Source: Massilia atriviolacea (GTDB lineage: Bacteria > Pseudomonadota > Gammaproteobacteria > Burkholderiales > Burkholderiaceae_D). From it: DNA of 64,000 nt. The stretch lies in contig NZ_RXLQ01000003.1 in the NCBI RefSeq assembly GCF_003953935.1, positions 1 through 64,000 of the forward strand, written 5' to 3'. The notes beneath the pieces are model-generated. The model ran no database searches and was not told the origin of the DNA. It worked only from the letters and a program-made list of their open reading frames with translations. Every line of letters starts with the position of its first letter. Within the stretch, counting starts at the first letter, position 1. Shown in pieces: positions 14,504 to 23,615 of this stretch. The position numbers and the translations under genes were made by a program.

Positions 14504-17371
14504 ATGAGCTCGGTTAATCGCGCTGTTTTGCTTGAGCAGGTGGTTGCCGCAATCGCAACATTTTCCAGCGACACCCGCCTGTACGGCCTGACCGTCGGTG
14601 ACGGCACCAGGGACCTGGGGTCGGGCGGGTTGTTGGTCGAGGCCTTTGCCGCGGACGACGCGATTCAGGGCGTCGGTGCCCGCGACGTGATCGTCGTGTC
14701 GACCAGCGCCCACATCAAGCTGGGGGCCTTGCTCGGGCAAAGCGCCAAGCTGGACGTGACGTTGGCCGACGGTAGCCGCTGCGTGTATGAAGGCCACATC
14801 AGCGCGGCGTCCATGCTGGGCAGCGAAGGCGGGCTGGCGCGCTACCGTGTGCGCCTGTCGCCCTGGCTTTTTCGCCTGAGCTTGGTACGGAACAGCCGCG
14901 TGTGGCAAGACATGTCGGTGGTCGACATTGTCGACGACGTGCTGGGCGCCTATGCGCCGCTGGCGCGGTGGCGCTGGAGCGAAGAAACCGGGCCCTGGAT
15001 GGAAGGGGCCCTACCGCGCAGCTACTGTTGCCAATACCGTGAAACCGACCTGGCTTTCGTCGAGCGCTTGCTCGCCGAGGAAGGCCTAGCCTGGCGCTTT
15101 GAGCAGGCCGACGACGGCGATGGGATGGTGCTGTTTGCCGACAGTACCCAGCGCAGTGCGGTACCGGATGACATCAGCGCTCCGGACGGCATCCGCTTTC
15201 ACGCAGTGCGCTCGGGCGAGCAGCACGATACGGTGCAGGCGCTGCAAGCGCAGTGCAAGGTGGCGGTCTCCCTGTCCACCGTCCTCAGCTACGACTACAA
15301 AGCCAAGCAAGCGGTCAGCGCCAGTTCTCCTTCGCTCCTGCCCAGTAGCAAATTGCCGGCATTGGAAAGTTTCGACACACCAGGACAGTATTCCTATGCC
15401 AACCGCGACCAGGCGCAACGCTACGCCACGTTGCAAATGCAAGCGCGCGAAGCGCGCAGTGTGTTATGGCGCGGCCGCTCCACCGTGCGTACCCTGCGCG
15501 CGGGCACTCGTATGACCATCCTCAACGGCCCCTTGCAGCAGGGCAGCGCGGCGCCGGCCTACACGGTGTTACGAGTGTACAGCGTGGGAGTGAATAACCT
15601 GCCCGCGCCGGCCCTGCATGCATTGGCGGAACTGTTCGGTCCGATTCCCGAACTGCTGCATGGCAGCGTTGGCGGTAGTGCGCCCGAGGATGTCGCGTTG
15701 GCGATCGCCGAAGCGCGCAAGTCCGGGTATGCCAACTGCTTCGAAGCACTTGCCAACGACATCGTATGGCGGCCGCAACTGGATGGAAGCGATGCACGCA
15801 GTCATCCGAAACCGACTGTGCCGGGCGCCCAAAGCGCCATTGTTGTTGGTCCGGAGGGCGAGGATCGTCCGGTTGGTGCCGACGAAATCTATTGCGACCG
15901 AATGGGACGGGTGCGCATCCGCTATCACTGGCAGGACAATGAGCGCGCGACGTGCTGGGTGCGGGTGGCGCAGCGCTCGGCGATCGGTGGCATGGGCAGC
16001 CAATTCCTGCCGCGTATCGGGCAGGAAGTGCTGGTGCAGTTCATGGAAAACGATATAGACCGCCCGGTGATCGTCGGGGCGCTGTACAACGGCCAGGGCG
16101 AGGGTGGCATTGTGCCGACTCCGGGCGGGCGCAGCGACCGTGACAGTGGGGCTGACCGGTTTCAGCCGGCTCACGACCACGCTACCTCGGCTCAGGGTAA
16201 TCTGGCTGGCGGAAACAGTCCGGTATGGCATGGGGCGTCGGCCGGCGATGCGGGCCATCGCAACAGTTCGGCCCAGTGGGGTGTGCGCAGCAAGGAATTC
16301 GGCGCTTCTGGCTACAATCAATTGTTGTTCGATGACACCGATGCACAAGGCCGTGTTCAGCTCAGAAGCAGCCATGCGGCGACCGAATTGACGCTGGGAC
16401 ATTTGATTCACGGCGCCGACAATTTCCGCGGGAGCTTGCGCGGGAGCGGTGCGGAGTTGCGTACCGATTCCTACGGCGTGGTGCGTGGCGGGGCTGGGTT
16501 GCTGGTGTCGAGCTATCGCTTGGCGCACGCGGCCGATGCGCGCGATCCGGCAGGCGACAATCGGGCCGGCATTACCATGCTCAAGCATGCAGTCGAGCTG
16601 GGCAAGGCCTTCAGCGAGGCGGCCGAGGAGCACCATAGCGTGGCTTTTGGCGCGCACTTGGGGACGCTCAAAAAGGATGAGAGTAAGCTTGACAACGAGG
16701 CGGCGCCGTTAAAGGCTCTTTTGAAAGCCGTTTCCGGCATGGTCAGCAATGCCAGCCTGAATGCCGCACAAGAGAGTGCCGCCAATAAGCAGATCGCGCG
16801 CGCCAGGGAAACCCTGCCGCATAGCACCGATCCTGTCATAGCCATCACGGCAAAGGGTGGGCTGGGGGTCAACGCGCGCCGGAACCTGCAGCTGGTCAAC
16901 GGCGAAAGCCTGACGATCATGAGTGGCGAAGACAGCCAGTACGTCACGGGTGGCCAGATGCGCGTGCACAGCGGTCAGGTGATTGGCATGCTGGGCGGAG
17001 CAATCGAGCCCGGCGACAACAATATGGGCCTGCAAATGATCGCCGCCAAAGGCGCAATCGATTTCCAGGCGCAGGCCGATGTGCTGAAAATACAAGCGCG
17101 CGCCGAAATGAAAGTGATGAGTGCCAATGCCCACATCGACTGGGCTTCGCCATCGAGAATCAGTTTGACGACGGGCGGCGGCGCCAACATTACCATAGAA
17201 GGTGGCAACATCAGGGTGACTTGCCCGGGTGCCATTACCGTTCGCGCCGGGATCAAGGACTTTACAGGACCTGGAGGGATGAATTATCCCCTGCCGAAGC
17301 TGCCTCAGGCAGTATGTCTCGACTGCCTGTTAAAAGCCATGAAGAGCGGAAGCGCTTTTGCGGTCAGATAG
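14504..17371 (+). CDS. vgrG: T6SS spike protein VgrG (plus-strand arm)
   Basis: 955 residues from the ATG at 14504, which has GAGGGAGA eight bases upstream; the longer open frame upstream starts in the AT-rich spacer. The protein shows the gp27-like half (CCQYRETDLAFVERLLAEEGLAWRFE), the gp5-like OB-fold (GQEVLVQFMENDIDRPVIVGALYNGQ) and the DUF2345 C-terminal part (TVRAGIKDFTGPGGMNYPLP). It is followed by a DUF4123 adaptor and a phospholipase effector, the standard order for a VgrG loaded through an adaptor. The C terminus ends soon after DUF2345 with a short Cys-containing tail (CLDCLLKAM). Confidence 0.94.
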   Translation: MSSVNRAVLLEQVVAAIATFSSDTRLYGLTVGDGTRDLGSGGLLVEAFAADDAIQGVGARDVIVVSTSAHIKLGALLGQSAKLDVTLADGSRCVYEGHISAASMLGSEGGLARYRVRLSPWLFRLSLVRNSRVWQDMSVVDIVDDVLGAYAPLARWRWSEETGPWMEGALPRSYCCQYRETDLAFVERLLAEEGLAWRFEQADDGDGMVLFADSTQRSAVPDDISAPDGIRFHAVRSGEQHDTVQALQAQCKVAVSLSTVLSYDYKAKQAVSASSPSLLPSSKLPALESFDTPGQYSYANRDQAQRYATLQMQAREARSVLWRGRSTVRTLRAGTRMTILNGPLQQGSAAPAYTVLRVYSVGVNNLPAPALHALAELFGPIPELLHGSVGGSAPEDVALAIAEARKSGYANCFEALANDIVWRPQLDGSDARSHPKPTVPGAQSAIVVGPEGEDRPVGADEIYCDRMGRVRIRYHWQDNERATCWVRVAQRSAIGGMGSQFLPRIGQEVLVQFMENDIDRPVIVGALYNGQGEGGIVPTPGGRSDRDSGADRFQPAHDHATSAQGNLAGGNSPVWHGASAGDAGHRNSSAQWGVRSKEFGASGYNQLLFDDTDAQGRVQLRSSHAATELTLGHLIHGADNFRGSLRGSGAELRTDSYGVVRGGAGLLVSSYRLAHAADARDPAGDNRAGITMLKHAVELGKAFSEAAEEHHSVAFGAHLGTLKKDESKLDNEAAPLKALLKAVSGMVSNASLNAAQESAANKQIARARETLPHSTDPVIAITAKGGLGVNARRNLQLVNGESLTIMSGEDSQYVTGGQMRVHSGQVIGMLGGAIEPGDNNMGLQMIAAKGAIDFQAQADVLKIQARAEMKVMSANAHIDWASPSRISLTTGGGANITIEGGNIRVTCPGAITVRAGIKDFTGPGGMNYPLPKLPQAVCLDCLLKAMKSGSAFAVR

Positions 17372-17397
17372 ACACATTCAACAACAGGGTTTACCGT

Positions 17398-18348
17398 ATG
17401 GAGATGTTTTTTGCCGTCGATCCGATCGCTCCGGATTTTGCGGACGATCTGCTGGACGCATTCGCGCTCGCAAAGCGACGCAATGGAAAGCTGGCGCTGT
17501 TTGCGTTGATCGATACCTCGTTCGAGTATGCTAACCCCCGTCCGGGCCGACCTGTATGGAAAGGCCAGGAGACTTCCTTGTATCGGGGCAGTGAACTTGA
17601 CGCGCTGGCAAACGCCGCGCCATGCCTGTTCAAATTGGGCGATGGACATCGTCTTGCGCGGGTTCATATTCAGCGGCTTGTTGAGACCTGCAATGGGAAG
17701 CCAATGCTCAGCTTCGTTGCGAGCGAACTCGACAGCAGCTTATTGGCCAACACGTTTCAGGATTTCCTGGAAGTGAAGACTGTCGACCAACAACAATTCG
17801 TGCTGCGTTTTGCCGATACCCGGATCCTTGCCGGACTGGACGCCGTTTTACTTGCAGAGGCAACGTACGGATGGCGGATGGGGATTGTGCACTGGTGGCT
17901 GCCAGACAGAAAAGGCGCGCTTTCCGAATTGCCGGCGCTTACCTGCAATGAAGATGATTATTGTCGAGCGAAGAATGTCTTGGTCCTGTCTCAGTACGGG
18001 TTCAATCAGCTGGTGGACCATGGCGAAATCGACGCCATTCTAAATGCGATTGCTGACCAAAACCCGGCGCTCTTGAGTACAGTCCTTCCGTCGGATAATT
18101 ACTGCCTGATTCAACGCCTCTTAATACAAACAAATAGACTTGCGATCAAGAGTTTCCCGGATGTCGTCATGTTTTGCACCACTGCAATGTTCACATCGGA
18201 ATATTTTTACTTGCATCCGCGATTCGAGCAGGTTCTTGCTTCGAAGATATGGACACCAGGCGAGCTTGGCAATGCTTTTCTTGCGATCGATGACGCGTGC
18301 TGGGCAGAGGCTGAGTCGATGGGCGCGCAAACTAAAACTGTTTATTAA
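17398..18348 (+). CDS. DUF4123 T6SS effector adaptor (chaperone)
   Basis: 316 residues from the ATG at 17398, 26 bases after the vgrG stop. The N-terminal half is the DUF4123 type: FFAVDPIAPDFADDLLDAF, FALIDTSFEYA, LDALANAAPCLFKLG, then FADTRILAGLDAVL and GIVHWWLPDRKG. DUF4123 proteins act as adaptors that fix an effector to its VgrG before firing; they are not themselves exported. Its place between vgrG and the lipase supports this role for the phospholipase coded downstream. The last ~100 residues are less typical and may be the effector-specific part. Confidence 0.86.
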   Translation: MEMFFAVDPIAPDFADDLLDAFALAKRRNGKLALFALIDTSFEYANPRPGRPVWKGQETSLYRGSELDALANAAPCLFKLGDGHRLARVHIQRLVETCNGKPMLSFVASELDSSLLANTFQDFLEVKTVDQQQFVLRFADTRILAGLDAVLLAEATYGWRMGIVHWWLPDRKGALSELPALTCNEDDYCRAKNVLVLSQYGFNQLVDHGEIDAILNAIADQNPALLSTVLPSDNYCLIQRLLIQTNRLAIKSFPDVVMFCTTAMFTSEYFYLHPRFEQVLASKIWTPGELGNAFLAIDDACWAEAESMGAQTKTVY

Positions 18349-18355
18349 GGGTGTG

Positions 18356-18823
18356 ATGAAATTTCCCACACGTCGCATGTCGAAAAAAACGCTATTTCGC
18401 TGTGTTTTTGTTTTGATATTTGTGTCGCTTGTTTCGTATATTGTGTATGACCGGTTTATTGAGCGGAAAAATGCCATTGCCACTATAGAACCATGGAATT
18501 TCACCTCCGGTGAGATTGCTGATATATATGTAAATGGGCAATGGGGTGGTTCTGTGCATGGTCTTAGCGGAGGTGGCGGCAGTATATGTTGCACCCTCAT
18601 TCCGAAAGTTTGGCGCAAAGGTCTCGTGGTGACTATTAAGTGGCAGAAATCGGGAGATGAGAAATGGTACACGACGATAGCACCCGTTCCCGAATATAAA
18701 AAAACAGGTGCGCTGCAAATCCTGTTTCTCCCGGGCGATAATGTGCAAGTTTACATTAATCACTACTGGCCTTGTACCGCCATGCATCCGATGCCGAATA
18801 AAACTGAACTGTGTAAGGAATAG
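18356..18823 (+). CDS. DUF3304 membrane-anchored protein, candidate immunity protein
   Basis: 155 residues from the ATG at 18356, eight bases after the adaptor stop with AAGGG just upstream. It has one N-terminal membrane helix (LFRCVFVLIFVSLVSYIVYD), leaving the rest in the periplasm. The core has the DUF3304 signature: FTSGEIADIYVNGQWGGS, SGGGGSICCTLIP and VTIKWQK. DUF3304 genes often sit beside T6SS lipase genes. Together with the periplasmic location this makes it the likely immunity partner of the phospholipase, though no family member is known to me to be characterised. Base composition is clearly lower in GC than outside the island. Confidence 0.78.
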   Translation: MKFPTRRMSKKTLFRCVFVLIFVSLVSYIVYDRFIERKNAIATIEPWNFTSGEIADIYVNGQWGGSVHGLSGGGGSICCTLIPKVWRKGLVVTIKWQKSGDEKWYTTIAPVPEYKKTGALQILFLPGDNVQVYINHYWPCTAMHPMPNKTELCKE

Positions 18824-18829
18824 GAAGCG

Positions 18830-20512
18830 ATGAGTAATGCCGCGGCGAATACCCCAAAGCCGGCTCCATTGACGGGGCAGCGCGTCCTTAGCGCAAAAGA
18901 GGAAATTAGGCGTGCGCAGGCTTTGGCATGCAACCTTCCAGAAAAAAATACTCCGAGTTGCACAGGGCAAGCTTATTTAGGAGTATTTTTCGACGGTACG
19001 GGAAATAATCGGGACAAGGACGTTGGAAAGCACAAACAGAGTAATGTGGTTCGTTTATGGCGCGTTCATAAGGATAACAGTGCCAAACTGGGTGTCGCGC
19101 CTGCTATCTATATTCGAAAAGAATATGTTCCCGGTGTCGGTACGCCATTTCCGTTGATCGGGGAGCCCGGAGAAACCAAGATGGGAAAGGCCATGGCGAA
19201 TGGCGGGCAATCAAGGATTGTGTGGGGTCTCATTCAGTCGATGAATGCGTTGCACCGCTACGTAAAGGGTGGTGTCCCTTTAATGTACGATGAGCCTGCG
19301 GGTGAATTCGCACAGTCGGAAGGTGATGGATCCACGAGTAGTGCCATCGAGAAACTACGGCCTTTCATGACGCAACTCAAAGGCATATTGCTTTCGAGTA
19401 AGCCTACCGTTACTCAATACAATGTCTCGGTTTACGGTTTTTCTCGCGGCGCAGCGGAAGCGCGGGTGTTTTGCCAGTGGTTTTATCGATTGTGCGAGAA
19501 AAATGGCGATGAGTACACATTCGCGGGTGTTCCTGTGCGTATCTATTTTCTGGGAATTTTCGACACTGTCGCAGCAGTTGGCCCTACTAGTGGCGATATT
19601 GTGATGGATAATATAGCTTCCGGGAAGTTCGGATGGGCGAAAGGAAATTTAAGAATTCATCCAGCCATTGAGCGTTGCGTTCACTTTGTCGCCTCACATG
19701 AAGTGCGGGCGAGCTTTCCATTGGATTCGGTCAGATACCTTGGGAAATATCCTGCGAACTGTTTCGAAGTGGTTTATCCAGGTGTACATTCGGATGTGGG
19801 TGGCGGTTATTCGCCGGGTGCTCAGGGGCGAAGCATATTGCCTGCCGATGGGCTTTCCTACAACTTCAGTGCGCAGTTTCCCTATATCGATATGTATCAT
19901 GAAGCGATGGCGACAGGCGTGCCACTGGTTCCTATTCATGATATGAGTAAGGAAAGCCTGCGGGACTTTACTCCCACTCTGCAAACAAGGGAGGATTATA
20001 ATGCTTATATTAAAGCGGATACCGTATCCGGAACAGTTGAGGAGATATGCAGGCAGCGCATGAATCGATACCGATTTTATCGCTATCGAAAGCTTGAGAC
20101 CTTCTCCGATGAAGCGAAGGCACAAGGTTCCCCGGCGGCGGACGAAAGCTTTCTCAAACTCACCAATGCGCATTTTAAAGCGAAGTGCATCGGTTACAGG
20201 AGGAAGCACGCGAATGCGCCCTTAATCGCGAAGCAGGAGCGTGAGATCGAAGAGCGAAGGGGGTTGCCCCACAAGGGCGGTGGCTATTGGGATATCAGGA
20301 CGCAGGATATATTGGAGGCATCCATCTTTCCTGAAGATCTGGAGATGTGGCGCGGAATGCACCGCGTTGGGGAGCTGCCGAAATCGATAATCAACTTTCT
20401 CGATCACTATATCCACGATTCAATGGCTGGCTTTTATCAGGACGGCGTAAACGAATATCAACTGAACGATCGTGGGCATTTTCGGCATAGAACGATCTTC
20501 GATAACGGTTAA
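18830..20512 (+). CDS. Tle1-like T6SS phospholipase effector (DUF2235)
   Basis: A 560-residue alpha/beta-hydrolase. The opening strand [10 protein letters not shown] and the nucleophile elbow YGFSRGAA (Ser205 in GxSxG) define the DUF2235/Tle1 group. Asp322 in [11 protein letters not shown] is the probable acid and one of the His residues in [11 protein letters not shown] (526 or 529) the probable base. There is no signal peptide. Such enzymes are injected into target cells, where they hydrolyse membrane phospholipids. It closes the vgrG-adaptor-DUF3304 operon. A Cys-rich N-terminal stretch ([15 protein letters not shown]) resembles other DUF2235 effectors. The moderate GC suggests transfer with the island. 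Confidence 0.92.
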   Translation: MSNAAANTPKPAPLTGQRVLSAKEEIRRAQALACNLPEKNTPSCTGQAYLGVFFDGTGNNRDKDVGKHKQSNVVRLWRVHKDNSAKLGVAPAIYIRKEYVPGVGTPFPLIGEPGETKMGKAMANGGQSRIVWGLIQSMNALHRYVKGGVPLMYDEPAGEFAQSEGDGSTSSAIEKLRPFMTQLKGILLSSKPTVTQYNVSVYGFSRGAAEARVFCQWFYRLCEKNGDEYTFAGVPVRIYFLGIFDTVAAVGPTSGDIVMDNIASGKFGWAKGNLRIHPAIERCVHFVASHEVRASFPLDSVRYLGKYPANCFEVVYPGVHSDVGGGYSPGAQGRSILPADGLSYNFSAQFPYIDMYHEAMATGVPLVPIHDMSKESLRDFTPTLQTREDYNAYIKADTVSGTVEEICRQRMNRYRFYRYRKLETFSDEAKAQGSPAADESFLKLTNAHFKAKCIGYRRKHANAPLIAKQEREIEERRGLPHKGGGYWDIRTQDILEASIFPEDLEMWRGMHRVGELPKSIINFLDHYIHDSMAGFYQDGVNEYQLNDRGHFRHRTIFDNG

Positions 20513-20670
20513 TGTTGCAATTGGCTTTGGACAGGGTCGCCATCTTCAATCCTGCCGGACCTGTACGAAACCGGGCCGCGCGAACGTGGCGTGTCGTGGC
20601 TCGGAACAGGTGCCCATGCCAACGATTCACAGGGTGAGCGTGACCTGTTCCACAATGTGCGTGATGTCGT
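20513..20670. other. Gap between the effector and the HAD remnant
   Basis: No gene recognised. It contains a perfect 9 bp inverted repeat (ggaacaggt about 20600, acctgttcc about 20643) and a short open stretch in one frame ([18 protein letters not shown]) with no known match. It is probably debris at the island's right junction. Confidence 0.4.
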
Positions 20671-20879
20671 TCGGTGTCCCAGCCTTGCGAGCAAGCATTA
20701 GACGGGCGCAGCGAGGGATTTTCGGCTGGGACGCGAGTGCGGCCAGTTTATTCGGCTTTCCGGTATGCTGGGTCAATCGCGATGGCGGCCCGCTCGAAGA
20801 GCTCGGCGCCACGCCCGCCATCATCGTGCCCGACCTGGCCGCGATGGCCGACTGGTTGCTCGAACTGCGCTGAGACGCG
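20671..20879 (+). pseudogene. Broken second copy of the HAD hydrolase gene
   Basis: 20671-20696 matches the HAD gene at 3363-3388 with one mismatch (tcggtgtccca then cttgcgagcaagc). After 26 unrelated bases, 20723-20879 matches 3836-3992 without a mismatch. The remnant thus has a short 5' fragment and the last 50 codons, with about 447 bases of the middle lost and no start codon. The three genes that follow (20974 onward) look like ordinary chromosomal neighbours. The pair is best explained by duplication or recombination when the T6SS island entered, followed by decay of the right copy (inference). Confidence 0.85.
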
Positions 20880-20973
20880 CCGGTCCGGTTCGACTGGAAG
20901 GTGGCGGGAAACTTGCGTATGATGCGGGTTCTGTTTCGCGCCACCATTTAATACTTACTCCAGACAACACGCC

Positions 20974-21438
20974 ATGCGCGAAAGCTTGCTCACTCCGTCG
21001 CTCACGCCCTCCGCGGCGCCCGCGGCTAATCTGTACTCGGTGCAATCGGGCTTCCTGGTCGCGTTTTTCGGCGGGCCGTTTGCGATCATCCTGTATTCGG
21101 CGCTCAATTCGTACAAGCTCAGGCGGCCGCTCGAAGCGCTCGCCTACCTTGCCGCGCTGGCGCTGTGCGCCGCTCTCATCGTTGGCATCCAGACCGGCGG
21201 CCTGCCGCTGGCCTGGCTGGTGGCGCTGATCGGCAACAGCGCCGCCGAAGTGCTGTGGCGCGCCGTGTCGATCGCCCTGTTCGGCGCGTTTTACCTGATG
21301 CACCGCAAGCAGCATCGCTCCGCCGCCCTGTTCGGCGCCACACCGCCGTCGCCGTGGATTCCCGCCATCGTCTGCGCCGTGCTCGCCTACGGCATGAAAC
21401 TCGCCGTACTCGCTTATGTGAGGGCGAACCTCGTATGA
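20974..21438 (+). CDS. Small integral membrane protein
   Basis: A 154-residue protein with about four hydrophobic segments (VAFFGGPFAIILYSAL, ALAYLAALALCAALIVG, AVSIALFGAFYL, IPAIVCAVLAYGMKLAVLAYV). I do not recognise the family. Its stop overlaps the next start in ATGA, so it is coupled to the TPR protein and, further on, an AAA+ ATPase. The three genes may make one membrane-linked complex. A promoter probably lies in the 94 bp after the HAD remnant. Confidence 0.8.
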   Translation: MRESLLTPSLTPSAAPAANLYSVQSGFLVAFFGGPFAIILYSALNSYKLRRPLEALAYLAALALCAALIVGIQTGGLPLAWLVALIGNSAAEVLWRAVSIALFGAFYLMHRKQHRSAALFGATPPSPWIPAIVCAVLAYGMKLAVLAYVRANLV

Positions 21439-22328
21439 ACGACCACGTTGTCTTGACGGCGCGCGAATTCAGCGCGCGCGCGCTCGGCCTGATCGAGCGC
21501 AAGCGCTACGCCCAGGCCGGCGATGTGCTGGCGGAGGCTTTGGGCCAGTATCCGGACGACAGCGACCTGCTGTACGGCGCCGGCCTGCTCGACTTCCTCA
21601 CTGGCAAACACGACGACGCACGCGCCGTCCTGCTGCGCGTGCTGAGCCGCGCGCCGGACCACTATGGGGCGCGTTCCCTGCTGGCGACCCTGTACCAGGA
21701 AAGCGGCGAGTTGCCGGCCGCCGAAACCATGCTGCTCGACCTGCTGCGCGACTATCCCGAATCCGGCCATCACTATGCGCGTTACGCCATGCTGATGTAC
21801 CGCACCCAGCACGTCGACAAGGCGCAGGCGCTGGCGCACGAGGCGCTGCGGCTCGATCCGGACGACGAACTGGCCCTGATCGCCTGCATGATGGGCGACC
21901 TGATCGCGGGCCGTCACAGCGCAGAGCAGGAGCGCCTGTCGGCCTTGATGATCCGCCATCCGGAAAGCCTGGGCACGGCGCGCATGCTGATCTCGCACCT
22001 GGTGCGGCGCGGTAAGTACCGGGCGGCCAAGCGTATCGCCATCGAACTGCTCAAGCTGCACCCGGATTCGCGCGATATCCTCGAACTGGTGGTCGAACTC
22101 GACGCCCTGAGCCACTGGAGCATGCTGCCCCTGTGGCCGCTCAGCCGCTATGGCCTGGGCGCGACGGTCGGCTTGTGGGTGCTGACCGTGGCCGTGATCA
22201 ACGGCGCCGGCCAGTTCGCGCCGAATGCCGTCGGCCCGCTCAGCGTGGTCCTGATCGCGTATTGCGTGTACTCCTGGATTTTTCCCCCTTTGCTCAAGCG
22301 CTGGCTGAAACGCCGCGCAGGAATCTGA
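21435..22328 (+). CDS. TPR protein with C-terminal membrane segments
   Basis: 297 residues from the ATG at 21435. Residues about 10-215 form repeated helix pairs of the TPR type (RKRYAQAGDVLAEALGQYPD, GKHDDARAVLLRVLSRAPD, GELPAAETMLLDLLRDYPE, HVDKAQALAHEALRLDPDD). The C terminus has two membrane helices (GLGATVGLWVLTVAVING and PLSVVLIAYCVYSWIF) and a basic tail (KRWLKRRAG). TPRs bind protein partners; the obvious candidates are the upstream membrane protein and the downstream ATPase, itself with a TPR-like start. Five bases separate its stop from the ATPase start. Confidence 0.85.
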   Translation: MNDHVVLTAREFSARALGLIERKRYAQAGDVLAEALGQYPDDSDLLYGAGLLDFLTGKHDDARAVLLRVLSRAPDHYGARSLLATLYQESGELPAAETMLLDLLRDYPESGHHYARYAMLMYRTQHVDKAQALAHEALRLDPDDELALIACMMGDLIAGRHSAEQERLSALMIRHPESLGTARMLISHLVRRGKYRAAKRIAIELLKLHPDSRDILELVVELDALSHWSMLPLWPLSRYGLGATVGLWVLTVAVINGAGQFAPNAVGPLSVVLIAYCVYSWIFPPLLKRWLKRRAGI

Positions 22329-22333
22329 TAACC

Positions 22334-23560
22334 ATGACAATGTCGCGTGAACAATATGAAGCCGCGCTGGTAAGCGATCCCTTCAACACCGCCAACCGGC
22401 TCGCCTATGCCCGCCTGCTGCTCGACCAGCACGATGCCGGCGCCGCGCTGGTGCAGTTCGAACTGGCCGAACGGCAGTCGCCGGGCGCGGCGGCGTCGAG
22501 CGGCAAGGCGCAGGCGCTGCTGGCGCTGGAACGCAATAGCGATGCGCTGGCCGCCTACGGCCGCGCGCGCCAGCAGGATGGCTTCGTGCCGGTGCCGGCG
22601 CTCGAACAGTTGCAGCAGAGTGCGCGTCCGGCCTCCGGTCCGGCGCTGTCGCTGGTAGGGCAGCCCGCCAATGTGGTGCCGCTCAAGCCGCAGGCGCCGG
22701 ACGCGGTCCGCTTTGCCGACGTGGGCGGCATGGAAGACTTGAAGAAGATGCTGCGCCTGCACATCATCGAACCGTTCTTGCGGCCTTCGCTGTTTGCCAA
22801 ATTCAAGAAGCAGGGGGGCGGCGGGATCTTGCTGTACGGTCCGCCAGGCTGCGGCAAGACCATGATCGCGCGCGCCATTGCCAACGAATGCAATGCCTCG
22901 TTCGTGTCGGTCGGCATCAGCGAAGTGTTGAATATGTGGATGGGGGAAAGCGAACGCAACCTGGCGCAGCTGTTCGAAAAGGCGCGCGCGCAAAAGCCCT
23001 GCGTGCTGTTTTTCGACGAGCTCGATGCACTGGCGTTTTCGCGCTCCAAGGCGCAGAGCGAGCATAGCCGCACTATCGTGAACGAGTTCCTGTCGCAGCT
23101 CGACGGTTTCGAGCGCGACAACCGCGACGTGCTGTTCCTGGCGGCGACCAATATGCCGTGGGATGTGGACCAGGCCATGAAGCGCACCGGCCGCTTTGCG
23201 CGCCAGCTGTTCGTGCCGCCGCCGGATGCCGAGGCGCGCAAGCACATCATCAATATCAAGCTGCGCGACGTGCCGGTGGAAGGCGTCGATGTCGATGCGC
23301 TGGTGGCGGCGACGCCGCATTTCTCGGGGGCCGACATCGATGGCGTGATCGACCTGGCCAAGGAAAGCGCGATTCACGATATCCTGGCCGGCAATCCGGA
23401 GCGGCCGATCGGGCCGGGCGATATCGCGTACGCCCTCGATGCGATGCAGCCGTCGACGGTGGAATGGCTGAAAACGGCGCGCAATCTGGTCCGTTATGCC
23501 GGCAGCGACGACAGTTATCGCGATGTGGAAAAATACCTGAAGAAGACCAAGTTCATCTGA
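22334..23560 (+). CDS. AAA+ ATPase with N-terminal TPR-like region
   Basis: A 408-residue ATPase. Residues 1-90 look like TPR helices (NTANRLAYARLLLDQHDAGA, ALLALERNSDALAAYGRA). Then comes one classical AAA module: Walker A GPPGCGKT, pore loop near MWMGESERNL, Walker B CVLFFDELDAL, sensor 1 AATNMPW and arginine fingers in KRTGRFARQ. The order matches the FtsH/Cdc48-type AAA family but there is no protease domain. It likely remodels or unfolds a partner. Its tight coupling to a TPR and a membrane protein suggests a membrane-tethered machine of unknown substrate. Confidence 0.88.
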   Translation: MTMSREQYEAALVSDPFNTANRLAYARLLLDQHDAGAALVQFELAERQSPGAAASSGKAQALLALERNSDALAAYGRARQQDGFVPVPALEQLQQSARPASGPALSLVGQPANVVPLKPQAPDAVRFADVGGMEDLKKMLRLHIIEPFLRPSLFAKFKKQGGGGILLYGPPGCGKTMIARAIANECNASFVSVGISEVLNMWMGESERNLAQLFEKARAQKPCVLFFDELDALAFSRSKAQSEHSRTIVNEFLSQLDGFERDNRDVLFLAATNMPWDVDQAMKRTGRFARQLFVPPPDAEARKHIINIKLRDVPVEGVDVDALVAATPHFSGADIDGVIDLAKESAIHDILAGNPERPIGPGDIAYALDAMQPSTVEWLKTARNLVRYAGSDDSYRDVEKYLKKTKFI

Positions 23561-23563
23561 ACT

Positions 23564-23599
23564 GGCGCGTGTCCCCGCCTCAACGTGCGGGGACGCGCC
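23564..23599. terminator. Hairpin between convergent genes
   Basis: ggcgcgt(gt)ccccgc pairs with gcggggacgcgcc over 13 bp around an 8-base loop, between the AAA gene and leuA, which converge here. There is no clear T-run, so it may act as a bidirectional or Rho-assisted terminator. Confidence 0.5.
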
Positions 23600-23615
23600 G
23601 CAAGCCGGCGCCGGC

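Noticed and set aside
20472-20873. A 133-codon plus-strand frame that ends in the HAD C-terminal sequence
   Set aside because: Its first part overlaps the phospholipase end in another frame and only the last 50 codons match HAD; it is the chance reading-through of the broken HAD copy.
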